From assembly GCF_021134715.1 (NCBI RefSeq), contig NC_060021.1:434001-498000 (forward strand): a stretch of DNA of 64,000 nt, written 5' to 3'. The position numbers and the translations under genes were made by a program. The notes beneath the pieces were generated by a model that saw only the letters and a program-made list of their open reading frames with translations, ran no database searches and was not told the origin of the DNA. Source of the DNA: Daphnia pulex. Taxonomy: Eukaryota > Arthropoda > Branchiopoda > Diplostraca > Daphniidae. Of this stretch, positions 1 through 13,880 are shown piece after piece. Within the stretch, counting starts at the first letter, position 1. Each line of letters opens with the position of its first letter.

Positions 1-3000
1 ACTGCGTGCAACTCCTTGTATACAGATGCTGGGCGCATTGTCGGTTTACCGGTTTTGATTGCAGTTACTTTTTTTTTCGGTTCTTCTTCCCGGAAAAGGA
101 GAATAGAACAAATGAACAATGTACTGCGCACACGTTGATTGTTTGCGCTGCACTGATGATCCGCAATCGATCGGTCGTTAGTTTTTTCGTTTGAAAAGGA
201 AAGAGATGAGACACAAATATCTACAGCACAATGGGACTTTTGGTGCCATTGTGGTACGGTACGGATCATCCACACTAGACTTTTTCTTTCTTTTTCTTTC
301 GGGAAAGAATAAAAGGGTACCTCGTGAATTTTTGATTCTTTTTTTTCCCTCTCTGTTTGTACTGAAATACCGGTTTATTTTGGCGGCGTGTTTTGTTGCT
401 TTTGTGGCGTCCTGTTTATTTCCCTGCGTTTCTTTCATTTCTCTCCTCCATTCTCGCTGTTCCATCAAAGGATGTGATGATGATGACTTGTCGACTGATG
501 AATGATGATCGAGTGGCTAAGCATTACAGGGTCACGAGCTCATCGGTTCGGCTTCTGGAACTCGAAACTTGCTGGCCGACATTAAAAAAAAATGAGAAAT
601 AACAGCTGTTTTCTTATATTTTTTTAAAACCCCGTTGGCGGTGTGTATACCTATATGCACGGAGAGTATTATGCTTTTATAAAATGTTGACGGTATGGCA
701 TCTGTTGTTTTAGCTCCTGCCAGTTGCTCTGATTGGATTACGTATTAGGCGGGGGGGTCCTGTATATTTCACTTTTGCCTTGTATAACTTAATGAGAATA
801 GATTGCCTTTTACCACCCGACGAATACGGTACCTGCTATAGACCTGATCAGTCTGATGCCACGAAACGGCAATCATGAAAGGCCATGGCTTGATATGAAG
901 ATGCCGTTCTCATTAAAGCAACCGACCAGCCAGTCTCCCGGTTGCAATAACCCCCAACTCCCAACTCATCTTCACAACCCCACCCTAGTATAAGATCTCT
1001 ATCGTCGTCGTCTTGGCCGGGCATGATGTAGATCGGGGGCGAGCATTCACGCACAAGTTGATGGCCCAGCCCAGCACACCAATAACATCGGCCTGTAAAC
1101 TTGTGCGCAACGGTAATCAGCAGCCCAAGTGAATTGATTGAGGAATTTTCCCGAGAAATTCGTGGGGGGATTCCGTTCAAGTTGAACAATTTCCGCATCT
1201 CTCAAGTCGTACGTTTACGATTCTTCCTGTCTAACATCCATGTCGGAAAAGATGATGGCAATCACACACAAAGCTCTATGACTTTAGCCTGTAGGTAGGT
1301 GCCTTGTAAGGGCATCTGAATAACTTGAAGACGACGGGCAGCGCTTTCAAATAAATACAAAGACAAAAACCCTCCGCTTTGTCTTTCAACAGTTTCCGAT
1401 GACGCCAGGGAAAAGTAAAAAAAAACTCCCGGAGCTTGTGGAAATAATCACATGCTGATGTGAGGAGACCCATTGACACGCCACATTTTTTGGGGGGTGT
1501 TTTTTTTTAATATTTTTTCTCCCTGGAATAAAATTCAAAAGGTTTTTTATTTTAAAAAGGACGATCGTGAATCGGAGTAGAGGGTTAAAAACTGTATAAA
1601 GAAAATATTTATTGACATCTCTAGTCGTATTCGTTTTATTTTTATGGTTGACCGTTGACAGTTTACCTGTTGGCCGCGGTCCTTTTTCTGATACTTTTTT
1701 CGGTTGTTTTCTCTAGTCTCATTTGATTCTCTTTTTAGTGGCGTTTCACGACCCGTCTAGAGTGTCAGACCGCGGTGTGAACCTTTTTTCTTCTCTCCCC
1801 TCTGCATCTCTCTTCACTTTTGTGTTTTTCTTTTTTCCCGTTTTTTCCACCGGAAACAACCCAATACATAAAAATAACAAAAAGAAAAAGAAAAAAACCG
1901 CGATGGAAAATGGTGGAAACTTGTTTCCTAGTCTGACGCCATTTCCATATTTCTATTTGTTACTGCGTATAAATGCAAAGCCAAAAAGACACAGGAGAAA
2001 GGAGACAATGTTTCAAGTAATTCAATCGTCTTGCCGTCAATTCCCATGTAGTACTTCCGTTCAAAAAACCCGAATCGAAATGTACATTACCACATCTTAC
2101 GAAAAGCTTTTTCAAATTGCATCAGATTAGACCAGGTGTACATATACAAACACTCGAATCTTTGACATGTTCACTCCCTTTCTGTAATACTTGAAAGAGT
2201 TTAGGTCTAATCCCCTGCGTGAGTAGGGATGTATTTTTCCCGAATGTGGGTCATTTGAGAGTCGCCCGGTTGTACGACGCCGGTGGTAAGGCGATACGCC
2301 CGGAGCCCCGGGAAAAAAGAAAAAAAAAACGAAGGCGTAATCAAATCTACTGGCGGAAAAATGTGAAGCAACCAGGTGTGAATAATTCCAGGAGGGATGA
2401 GGAATAAGAAAATAATTTAATCTCCTATACGCTGTTGTTGTGTGTACACCGCAAGTAAAAAAGAAAACAGGAATCTCTTTTTCTTCTTTTCGGAATGAAT
2501 TTCTCATCGTCTTTCCGTTTCATTCGAAAGTTGTCTGTTGTGTGTGTACACGCTCACGTCCGTCAATCTGTCTTGCTTATAATCCGCGCCGTCTAGTATA
2601 GTACTAGACACATCCGAGTGTGCTGTGTATGTTTTTCAATCAATTAAGCGCAGCTCAACCGTGCGCTAATGGATCGATTTGGCGGATTGTTTCCTTTGGC
2701 TGGATGGCCCTGCTGGATTGTTCTTTTGACTTTTATTTTCTGTCTACGGTGGCCTTTTCTCATAACTTTGATGTATAAGTTGGACCGAAATGTTCACGTC
2801 TCTCATCCCCTGTCTCTTTATCAAGGGGGAAAAAACCCAAATAGTTTCGGCGTGTCAAACTTTTTCTTTTTGTGGCCTCTCTCTTGAGCCCATCCGACTT
2901 TTGTCAGTTCAGCCAATCTTTTGTTTCCATCACGCCCTCAAACCGGCCCATATTGTTCTCGGTCTAATCTGTCGGGTCAGGGACAATTTTTCCCTCCCCC

Positions 3001-3587
3001 CTTTTTTGGGTTGGTGGGTGGGTGAGGATCGAAGACGTTCATCAATAAATTTTAATCTGATTGGAGACGCTATCAGATCGGGGGGATATTTGAAATGTTC
3101 TTTCTCGGCTTATTCAATTGATGGGGGACGCGATACGACAGACAACCCGATTGTTTTCTATGGAATTTTTATCTATCGATTTCTACTGGCCCTTGGGATG
3201 AATGTTGTGCAGAAATTGTTGACACAGGGAAATCGACACAAGCCAATCAATTAGCGCAAGTGAGAAACATGGATAAATCGATAATATTGGCAATGGAGTA
3301 GAGAGAGGTCTGGCGTCAGACGCTATTCCAGACCAGACGACCATGATGAATGGATGGCAACGCGTGTTTTCATAAAGTGCTATACATATGTTAAAGTAAT
3401 GGGATGATGAATGCATTGGGAAATTTGCCAATATGCAAGTCGCCCCCCGTATATCCTGTCTGCTGCTTTTATATAAACAACTTGTTTATTATATCTGACG
3501 ACTGAATGACTTGTTGACTTTTGATATCCGATCTATCCCGTATAAAGTGGACTTGCACTTCGATTTATATAACCGCGGGAGTGGCTG

Positions 3588-3610
3588 GCGGGCGGGTGGG
3601 TGGGTGGGTG
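3588..3610 (+). repeat. G-rich GGGT tandem repeat
   Basis: Five to six GGGN units in a row on the + strand (GGCGGGTGGGTGGGTGGGTG). At least four G3 tracts have one-base spacers, which is the pattern for a possible G-quadruplex. Function unknown. Confidence 0.7.
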
Positions 3611-4757
3611 CTTGGTTATCGCTCAATTTTACAGTTCACCCGTCTTGAAATTTCATGCTCCAACTGATTCATGCTCAACGGGTAATTCACCCAAAAAGCA
3701 TCAGTGAATATTCCCACAAATTCTTCTAATAACTTTATGGAGACGATAATATGTGGCGCAGGTATAATATAATATGGGGGATAGAACGACCTGATTTTGG
3801 CCGACTGAATTTCCACCATCCGAAATCTCCGCCAACGTTTTGTACATAGATAAAAGCAAAACGTGAATACCAACCCCCCTGTAAAATGAATGCGATGGAG
3901 AAGAAATGCCATCTGTTGCTTGGCTACCGTCGTCTTATAGATCGAGCGATTTGGGCAAGTGGTTTTTGGGGTCCCCAGATTTCTTTTTAAAAGAATAATC
4001 CAACGGCAGCAGCAGCTCCTTGGCGCACATGCAACGGGTGCATGTGCGTGTCACCAATCGGCCCAATAGGCAACAACCAGCAACGACGACGAGGGGACTC
4101 GGGAGAAATTCCGATTGCATTAGAGAGAGAGAGACTTGTTATTATTATTCGTTGGCTGGCCGCGGCTGGTTGGCGTGTCTGTGTGTTTTTCTTGTGTTTT
4201 TCCGTTTTGTTCTTTTGATTCCTTTTACGTGCACCGGAGTTGCGGGTTTTTCTGGTGTGCCGTTGTTGGTCGGTCGGTTGGTTGGGCCCTTTTGTTTCTC
4301 TGCTGCTGCTGTCTCTTTCTGCTGTGAATAATGCGATCGAGTTGAACACATGTTAGCATACAAACAACTAGCTCTTTTTCTCTTTTCTTTTCTTTTTCTT
4401 TTATATTGGCTGTTGTGGCTGCGATCCGTCCGCTACGGCTGCCCGCTTCTACACTGCCTCATGTTTAGATTAATGACAGGCCAGTCAGGCCACACAGCAT
4501 CGGCTTGCCAGCAGTCGAACTCGCTGGGGTTCAAGAGGTCGGACCTCACAGCACCAACACCCAAAAAAGAAGCTTTTCAAGTCCCGGGGCTACGTGCTGA
4601 ATGGAGACATTGATCAAGAGAGTCTCGGCTGTTGTGTATGGAGCAGCCCATGGATGATGCAGCAAAACGTCTTTGTCTGGCCACGCATTGCCCAATGATT
4701 TTGACTCTGCTGTGGCCGTCTATCACTTATAATATTCTTATGGCTGGCGTTGTTGGA

Positions 4758-4773
4758 TGTGTGTGTGTGTGTG
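4758..4773. repeat. (TG)n microsatellite
   Basis: An uninterrupted TG dinucleotide run of eight units, seen directly. Confidence 0.8.
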
Positions 4774-7739
4774 GGAGCGTCTGATGTTTTTTCCGAGGGG
4801 GCAGCAGAGCGCCGTTCTTATATTTAGTTAGCTCTACAAAATATGAATGTGCGGTGTATACTCCCCTCTTTGTGCTATGGATTTTAATTTTAAAACAATC
4901 AACGCGAAATGAAATGGAATCAAACATCAGGAATGGCCAGCCAAAAGAGGGAAAAACAAATAGCTGTCGAGAGTTTGGCTGAGCAACACCTTGAGTCAAT
5001 TTGTTTTTCGTTCCTTTTTTTATTTTATTATATAAGAACCAAGACGCAAACATTTCAGGAGAAGAAGACAAACAATTGGGACGGACTTGACGGACATTCA
5101 CGACTGACATAACCAACAAATGCGACCGTCGTCGTTTTTATTTTTTTGTTTTTATGGTCCAAGTCCAAATTGGCGCGTTAATTTCCACACACTTGATTAC
5201 CCCATTATTTCGTTGAATCGACACTGCCGTACGGTATATCTATTTAGCCACTAACAGTTTCATATGTAATCATTGATTACTAATCAATGGCAACTGTATA
5301 GCGGCTGGAGTCAAATTCCAAATGGGAAACCACTGGACTTTTGGCTACGGGCTTTCTGTTGGAATTGTTGGGTATAGGGCGGTCAGCAGCACTATGTGGT
5401 GGATAGGCGACGATGGCACACTTTTTTTTTCTTTTTTCCGTTGCTTCTTTCCAGGTGTGTGCCCGGTGCAATCTGATTGACCGACGGGCGATCCATCCAT
5501 TATTATTTGATATTTTCTATATCCCCCCAATCACTCTCTATCTTTTCTCTTTCTTGCGCCATTTAAGTTGAGATCCACGAGTCCGATACGGCACATACAA
5601 ATATGTGCGTCCATTGCGTCACATCTGACAACTGCGCAGGAGTCGATGCGTTCAACTCCCAATAGTCTAATTAAAGTGACACACATGAAGATGTTGCAGA
5701 TTCGATAAGAGACTCGCTCCACTCGGACCCGGTTGTATAACCAATGGCTTTGCGCTTGGAGACGAAATTGGCACCGAATTTGGACAATTTGATTAAGAGA
5801 TTCAGCGACGTCATCGACACGCAGGATCACGGTCGTCTGTGCGTAACGAGTTGTCTGTAGATCTCTTCCATATCCAGAGATGCCATGCAACTAACTCGAT
5901 AGGGACACACGACACGCACATGGACAAACCCGAATTCAGACCTAATAGGCAACAACACGAAATCTAACAGTTTAGAAAATTTCCAAATGGGAATCTCTCT
6001 CGTTTCCATGGACAAACAGTATGTAAATCTTTTCTTTTTTCTTTCTTTCTATTTCTTTCTTTTCCTATGCACATTCCCGGAAAAGTAGTATAAGCCACCG
6101 CCGTCCGGGTATTTAAATACGCATCGTATATAAATAGGAAGAAAAACAGGCTCCTAAAACAAAAGGAAAGTATATCCGAGTATATCTGCTGTATTATATG
6201 GGCATTCCGTTGTGGAACTACCCCGAGCACGTCTGAATGCCGATCAAAAGAGAGAAAAGAAAAAGTCGAAAATGTTTCAGGAACGACAACTGGGCGCAAA
6301 ATTAAAAACGGGAAATAAAATTAATGAGTTTTTCTCTGCTCCTGCTGGATGGAGCTCCTTTTTGTTTTAACTACAGGCTCAACAGTCTTATCGGTGGGCT
6401 TCCTCTTGTTCTTCTTCTTCTTACCCTCTTTGCGAAATAGAGAGAAAAGCAAACAAAATAACAAGCTGTCGCGTGTGTGGATGTAGGAAGGACGGACTTG
6501 TTGTTGCTGTGTCCTAAGTGTCGTTGACGGCGTTGGCGGACTATAGTCTATAGAGATGGTCTGTGCTCGGGTTTGTCCGTCCCCTACTTGTTTATTCATC
6601 CGAGTGAGACAAATGACATACAGACAGCAGCAGCAGCGGAGCTCACAGTCGAGAAGATGAGTATATGAAAAAAGGCCAAGTCTCCTGAGACGGGGGGAGA
6701 ATAAGAAGAGCCGAGGTCTTTTTAGCCACCCTCCCAAAAAGAAGAAGAAGAAGTTGATCATCCACAAGAGTTTTCTCTCTGAAGTCTTAAGTAAGTCCTT
6801 TCCTTGTTTTGACTGGGAGGCCGAGGTACTGGAACGAGTGACAAACCAAAAAAGGGCCAGCAGACGAATTGAGGCGGCTGTGCGTTGGCCATCAAACGAC
6901 AACCGGAAGGAAGTGACCCTGTCCAGTTAGCGCTAAAAAAGAAAAGAGAAAATCCACAATCTTTTTTCTTTGCGATTTTTCCCTCAATCAAGTCGAGAAA
7001 AAAGAATAGACAGCGGCGCAAACAACCGCAAACAGCGTCGAAATGTCTCGCGAGAGACAAACACAGGCGCGGATGTCTAGTAGCTTCCGAATAATGGACT
7101 TAACAGTCACGTCAGTTGTTCTACTTTTGTGTGTGTGTATAGGGCCAACACAGTCAAAAGTACGGTACACTACTCTTTCTCAGACTTTTTCTCTTTTGGG
7201 GGTTGAACAAAGGCAGGATACATCATCTGGCTGCTGCCGCCGCTGCTGTGCATAACCCAAAAGCAGACGCCGATGCAAAACCTTAAAGAAAGAATAAAAG
7301 ACGACGAGTATATAGTAATATAGAGGGGGAAAAAACGTGACGCATTTCGGTGGCGATGGCATTTCATTCTTCTCTCTCCCCCTCCGCTTCTTGTGTTCCT
7401 TGTGCCGAGACGCCGCGACCGTCGCCACCGCCGCCGATCTGAAAACGGAGGGGAATAGTAGACGGACGCCATCAAGTTCGCCGAGGTTATCTTCTTTTCT
7501 TTCGACGCCATAGATTCCCCAGCACCCTACCCCACCCCACCGCCGTGTATATACCTCATCACACTACTACACCCTATACTTCTCTTAAGTTGTTGTCGTA
7601 CGCTCTTTTTATCAGCTGCGATCCACTTGGCTGCCGTCGCCACCGCCGCCGCTGCCAACGTATCGATCAGCGTCTTGTTTCTTTTTTCGCCGGGGGTTTT
7701 CTTCAACTGATTTTGAATTGACCGCCACCGTCGAAATAC

Positions 7740-9130
7740 CTTTTTTCAATTGCCAAGTACAATTCAGGAATTTCTTTTCTATTCTTTTTTCATTTATTGA
7801 ATAGCAACAGAATTAAAAAGGGAATGTATCAACGGAATTTTAAAGGATGGTCATTTTTGAAGCGCTTCGAATTCAATTTTTTTTTTGCAATCAATTAATT
7901 CCACTCGTATGTTGACAATAACAAAAATCTGTTTTTCATTTAGTTGAATTAATTAAAGCTATTAAATATCTGTCAACTATAACTTGATTATTCCATTCGA
8001 CTAATAAATTATTTTTCAAAAATATCACGCCAAAAGATTTCTGCCAGAAATTCGAAACGTAAATAGAACGCGTACAGTAAATTTTTATTGAAGTGGCGTT
8101 AATTTTTGATTTTTTGTTAATGCGCAATATATATTCAGAAGAGGTAAAATGCCGAATTATGTTTTTATTACGACGTGATCTGAAAAAGAAACCAAGATTA
8201 TATTCAGGAAGGTGATCTACTGTTATTTGAGACTAACGCTGCAGTTAAGCCTAAATGAATTTGCATATGTTTTTTCTATTGATAAAACGTTTTGAAATGT
8301 AATTTGAAAAATAAAATTTATTTTCCCGTTCTGGCGATTACTAATATTTTCACAATATTTTATGCATATTTTTCAACTAGCCAAAAATGAATGGCAAATC
8401 ATGGACTAAATTACAGGTTAAGAGTAGTTTCGCTAATTTGATATAAAAGCCTATTTCTACTTTATTTGCAAAAACATATCTCTTCTTTTTATTCATAAAT
8501 AAAAACATTCAAAAAAAGAAGGTTCCTTTACTTTACTACACTTTACTTTACACAAAAAAAAGAAGAAAGACTATTCATGAAATAAAACTAAAGGTTAAAA
8601 CCAAAGGTATTAACATGTAAATTCCTTTAAATGGAAAACCCTTTTTAACAGTGTTTTGTAACCCCCCAAAAACCACAAACAGTATTTTATTAGCATTGAG
8701 ATTCTTACCTTTCAAGACCGAAGCCAACAGTATACTATTAACTAATAATGTGAGTTGTAGCCCAATTCGATTCGATTCATGTACAGATTGCGTCATATTA
8801 TACAGATTATTCCATCAAGTTCATATTCTTTTTTTACATGTTCGAGAATTGCTTTTTTGAGCTCTTGACTTTTTTTCCATTTTGCTTTTTCAACATCAGT
8901 ATTTTTGGCCGGGTTCTTTTGTAGGTTTCGATAACTGTAAGGAGTTGATTGATAGTTCATTTTGTTGATTTCATTGGGCTTTTTTTCGTTTTGGGGCACC
9001 CGAGCCCATGTGGAGTTGAAATATACATATTTCAAATTATTTTCTTTCTTTTTATTTTTGGCGAAACGAGCGCAATTGAATATATATACGGTGGCTCCAT
9101 TCATTCCCATTGAATGGATGACATCATCTC
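7740..9130. other. AT-rich block, no gene recognised
   Basis: Base composition drops clearly to AT-rich compared with both flanks, which are rich in G and C and in microsatellites. A reverse-strand frame at 8,793-9,110 (105 codons, Lys/Asn-rich) is the longest open frame. It resembles nothing I know and has the make-up expected by chance in AT-rich DNA. The block could be an old transposon insertion or a separate isochore-like patch; I see no terminal repeats. Confidence 0.4.
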
Positions 9131-12100
9131 AGGGAAGTGTGGTGTACACTATAAACTGCGGTTGTTATTATTGCTGGATAGTGATGTGTGTACGATTTAT
9201 GCGCCATGACCTAATCGAGATGAGAAAAGAAAAAAAGGGAACAAGACGGACGGACGAGATGTGAAATGCCTCATTTAGGGATAGAGCTGACAAGTCGCCA
9301 TATTCCTTTTTATGGCGTTTGCTGGATGTTATACATATCTGAAAGGCATTGGCAAGTGGCAAGGAATAGCCAGCCGGCTAGCCAGACTGACTGTGCCAAA
9401 AAAGAAATAAATACAACACAGTCTATGTGGACGAAGAAAAGAAGGAGACTACGCCAATAGAGCACGTTATATCCTTTTCGATGTATACAAAAATGTTGCA
9501 ATATGTTTGATAAAAGAGTCTCGCCATCCTATTGCGGGATTTGTACACTTGGAAATTTAAAGTGACTCTGTTTTTTTTAATTTTAATTTTTCTCGAGTGT
9601 CGCACTACAACCAGAAAATATTCCTATAAATTGTGCTGCATTACATTTTCTGTATATTTTTTAAATTTTGACTGGCGCTGCCATCACCTAAAATGGCAAT
9701 GTCGAGAAACAAGTGCGCCGCTTGAACCCCGACAGTCCAACATTCACGTTGATATTCTGGCGACCAAGGGCGAAAGAGGTTCTTCCTCCGCACGCTCCAA
9801 CGAGTCGCGTGTATCAGTTGCATTTTCCTTTTTATTTCCCTTTTATTTCTTTTTCCGGCTATTTTCAGCTAAAAAGAAAAGAAAACGGGAAAACCATAGA
9901 CACTACAGCAACACCGGACTTTAGTTTTTTAATGGTCTTTTGAGCCCAGTCCATTCTCTTGTGGTGGGGTTATAGAGCGCGCGGGTGGTTTGAAACCAAC
10001 CCAAGAGCGCCCAAAAAATAATAATACATTTTGTTTTTTTTTTCTTTTGGCCCCCCCTTGGCTGTTTTTCTCTATGTGCGTCTGGTATTTGGATCAATTT
10101 GCGCACAGCTCTCAAAAGGCTGTGTAGAGGAACGGCCGTTTGGTGGTGTGGCTGTTTGGCTTGGTGGGGAGGGTGTAAGTGCTGGGGAGAGAAAGAGGAA
10201 ATGGGGGCTTCTAAATCGATTTCAGTTCCAAAAAAGTCACACAGCCCCTCCAAAAGAAAAGTTATAAGCGAGCAAAGTACTTGACACTAGAACGCCGACG
10301 ACCAAAAGAATCTCTAAGCGCAAAAAGAGACACACAGCACAGCACAAACTAGCAGCTGACCGTTCATTCATCAGCTGACCTTTTGACAGGTATCTACGAA
10401 AGGGCGCCCTGAAACTTTTTGAGCCCCGGCTCCTGCTGGAACTGCACGCAGTGTGCGCCAAAACACCCGTTCCCCCCTTTAAAATGTTGCTGGACAGAAA
10501 CAAAATTCCTCCTTTGATTTTTCTGCTTTGGTTGTTTAGTCACACTTGACTCGTATCATCTCCTGTTGTGCAGACACACAAGAAGACCAGAAGATGTTTG
10601 CCCAGTCAGAGTAAGTGAAATCGAGCCAGAAAATCGATGGCAAGAACAAATAGACGTGCTGTGCTATAGGGTCATCCCAGCAGTTTGGCGGAGTTGACCC
10701 TCTTCAACTCTTTTCCCCCCACCCGGCCCCCCTGATGAACTTTTCTGACGGGGGCTGCTGACCGTTATGGCCTCATGACGAATGGATATAAAACTGTCAT
10801 TTGTCAAAATGTCTTCGTCGTGTCCTTGTGTGTTTCTTTTTGGCCAGTAGCTCCGCTGGGCCAAATCTATACACAAACGAGAATAGTCCAGCGCAGAAAT
10901 CATTTCCGAGAAGGAAAAAAGAATCGACCATAAAGGAGCTTATAAGGAAATGGATTGCATTTCGTTTCGGTACAGCAGTCGGGGGGTAGGATAGGATATA
11001 TGCACACGGGATCGGATGATGGATCCATGGCGCGATTAATGGGCGGCCATCACATCCAATTATCCGCGCTCAACCCCCTACCTCATCCGCATTTGAGATT
11101 GTAAAGAGCTGCTGCTGTTGCTGCTGGCCAGTGTCTGTTTCCCCCGTGATGTTGGCCGGATCGAATGCTGGTGTAGTGGCACACAGACTCTTGTCTCTCT
11201 CTAGCAAAGTCAGACACGCGCCGTGCGCATTGCACACACACGCATAGGAGCCAAAAGCCAAAACAATTAGGTATCCGAATTCAAAAGCCTCGGCGCGCGT
11301 TCGTCCGCCCAGCAGCAGAGACCAGCAGCAGAGAGAGGGGGAAGAAGAAAAGAAGAAGACGGAAAAAAGGGGGGAAGCTGCTGGTTTCATACAAAAGAAT
11401 GGAAGGAAGACGTCCAAGGACTTTTTACCCTACGACTTTGAAACGCCAAGAGAGAAATAAGAAATGAGAGAAACAGAAAAAAGAAAAGAAGAAGGTAATA
11501 ATCAAAAGAAGTGTGTGTGTGTTGTTCATCTCGTTAGTCGACAGCGTAGTTCGTGCCATCAATATTCAATTTCTTTTCGTAGATATTTTCTATGATGTAC
11601 ACTTTTGGTTTTTTTTTTTTTCATTCTTTCTTTCTCCCAACCGGAATATATACGAAACAATGGATCACGTCAACAATGCAGCCAGGAGGAGTATAGAGAG
11701 AGAGAGAAGGTGGAAGGGTGGAAGCTCGGCATTCAGCTCTCGCACAAGATGGATGGGCATTGTGGGAAAAAGGAAGCCGACCGACGACTAGGACGAACGA
11801 ATAACCAGCAACCGATTCGTATATTTATGCATCTTCTTTTGTTTTGCATTTCTTTCCCGTCGACAACCGGAGGAATCAAAAGACTCGACGGCCAGCAAAA
11901 GACGAAAAAAGAGAAAAGAGAAAAACGATAGAAATGTTTGGCTGGATCAGCAGCAGCACGCACCTCTCTCTCCGAAAATAACACACGGCAGCTACTACAC
12001 AACAATGGATGACCTGTTCATTTATCTCCCGACGCAAGTGTTAACTGTGTAGAGCTAGACTCTTGCGGGACAAACTTCCCGCCCGCATAGCACATCCCGC

Positions 12101-12140
12101 CCGTCCGTCCGCACGAAATGAAATATACGAAGGAATCAAA

Positions 12141-12168
12141 GAAAAGAAAAGAAAAGAAAAGAAAAGAA
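12141..12168. repeat. (GAAAA)n microsatellite
   Basis: Five to six tandem GAAAA units, seen directly. Confidence 0.8.
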
Positions 12169-13853
12169 ATATTTGAATGGAATTTTATTATTCGTATTAT
12201 TTTCTTTTCTTCTTTTCTTTTTCATTTTTGGCCGTACAGAGACGACCCAGGGGTTTACCCATAAGCTGACGGTCAGCATCTGCTTTGAATTTCTATCCAA
12301 CAATGTGCGCCTATATAGCTATGTACGAGAGAGACTGAATGAGAGAAACGCTCCCTCTTCATCATTGACCATAATAGGTCGTCGGAGCTCTTCCTTTTGC
12401 CAATTCCATTCCAGCTGACTAGTCACGTATGTGCCGGCATAGATCGGCAACAAGTTTTTAACCAAAAAATTCTCCCAAGTTATTTTTATACCTTTTACCC
12501 ATTTTTCTATTTGACTGAACTGCCACAGATGAAAGGGGAAAAAAAATTTTTTTTGAAATAAAAGACGAGTTACAGTTAAGCACGGGCCATCTGCTTTAAT
12601 GGCAAACATAACGATAAGGAACGATCCCCTTTTACAGTCTGACCTGGAACACCCACACGCTCTAGCTGCTCGTCTAAGCGACAAACGAATCGTGACCAAA
12701 TGATTACAACCATTTCATCGCCGCATTCATATAATAAGAACAATCGTTTTAAAAGCCCAGAGGATATTTCACAGTCCTAGAAATAGATAAAAAATGGTTT
12801 CCCCTTTTTTGATTTGTCTTGGATTTAACGACGTTTTAGCACAGGACAGACTTTTTTTTATTTTATTTCGGGTATTATTATTATACACGACCCCTTGAGC
12901 CTATTTCATTCCATTGGCTGGTGCGATCTAGTTTTTTCGGGGGCTGCCTGGTGGGTATGGTGGGTGGGTGAGGGGTGGCTTTAAAGAAGTTTGGACGAGT
13001 CGGAAGTATAACTCTTATGTCTGCTCACGAACGATAAGTCTCTTTTCTCTCTCTCTTTTTTCGTCTACACTATTGATCTTGGGCGCTTTCAAGTTTCTCT
13101 CTCTCTCTGCTGTTCAATGTTTCCTGATAGTTAGTTTTGCGCGCAGAGAAGAAGAAAACTTTGGGGGGGAAGGGCTGCTGCCCGGCCCAGCAAAATGTTT
13201 ACGATGGCCGCTTGCTGCCCTTTTGATTCGCCCGCCGGCCTTTTTTCCAGCACCAGAGTCCATCCACATATGGCCACAGCCGGATTTTTTTTTCGATTTT
13301 CATTTTTATTTCGGGGGGAAATCAAAAACTTTTATTCCAGAGTTAGTCGCCTTTACAAAATTCTTTGCTGGGCAGAAAATCTATCCCCGGTGAAATGGCG
13401 GTGCGCACCCCCCATCAATAAAAAAAAGTAAAAAATGGCTAGAAATTCCAGTTTTGTTAGTGTCAAAAAGAAATAACTAAATATGGCGGTCAACTTTTTT
13501 TATTTTTATTTTTGTGTGTGGGTCCGGTCGCCGAGGATTTTCCTCTCGGATGTTGCGCGGTTGTGGCTGCAAGAATCGTCGGTCCACGTACGTAGGTATA
13601 TGTACGTGTCGACTGGCCAGGAGAACTCCTCTCCCACATCCTTGTAAGGGTCCTAATCAAATATTCCGACATCTCTCGGTTGGAACATTCTTGTTGGATA
13701 TGGCGTCCGTCCTATGACTACGTTCCAGCAACACACAAACCGGACAGCGATTATTATTCATGGACCTTATGGTTTTCTCTCTCTTTCCTTTTACCCTTTT
13801 TTTCTTTTCTTTTTTACGATGCGAGCTCTAGACATGCACACTGGTAGAGAGAG

Positions 13854-13880
13854 TATAAAAGGGCCATATGCGAGAGTCAG
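13854..13880 (+). promoter_or_regulatory. possible TATA-containing core promoter
   Basis: A canonical TATAAAAG box at 13,854 is followed by TCAG at 13,877-13,880. The spacing to that A (25 bases) is shorter than the usual ~30. An ATG at 13,911 opens a frame of only 20 codons. It could be a distal promoter or first exon for robo, or chance. The sequence alone cannot decide. Confidence 0.25.

Larger units (their letters stand above)
1..7739. other. non-coding sequence upstream of robo (part 1)
   Basis: I find no recognisable protein, tRNA or rRNA here on either strand. The open frames are short, rich in Phe/Leu/Lys or Ser runs from homopolymers, and have no family signature. The stretch contains poly-T/poly-A tracts, simple repeats and G-rich runs. 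It is either intergenic or part of an unseen 5' untranslated intron of the robo gene downstream. Confidence 0.6.

Noticed and set aside
8793..9110. 105-codon reverse frame, Lys/Asn-rich
   Set aside because: Composition is that of random AT-rich DNA and no motif is recognised.
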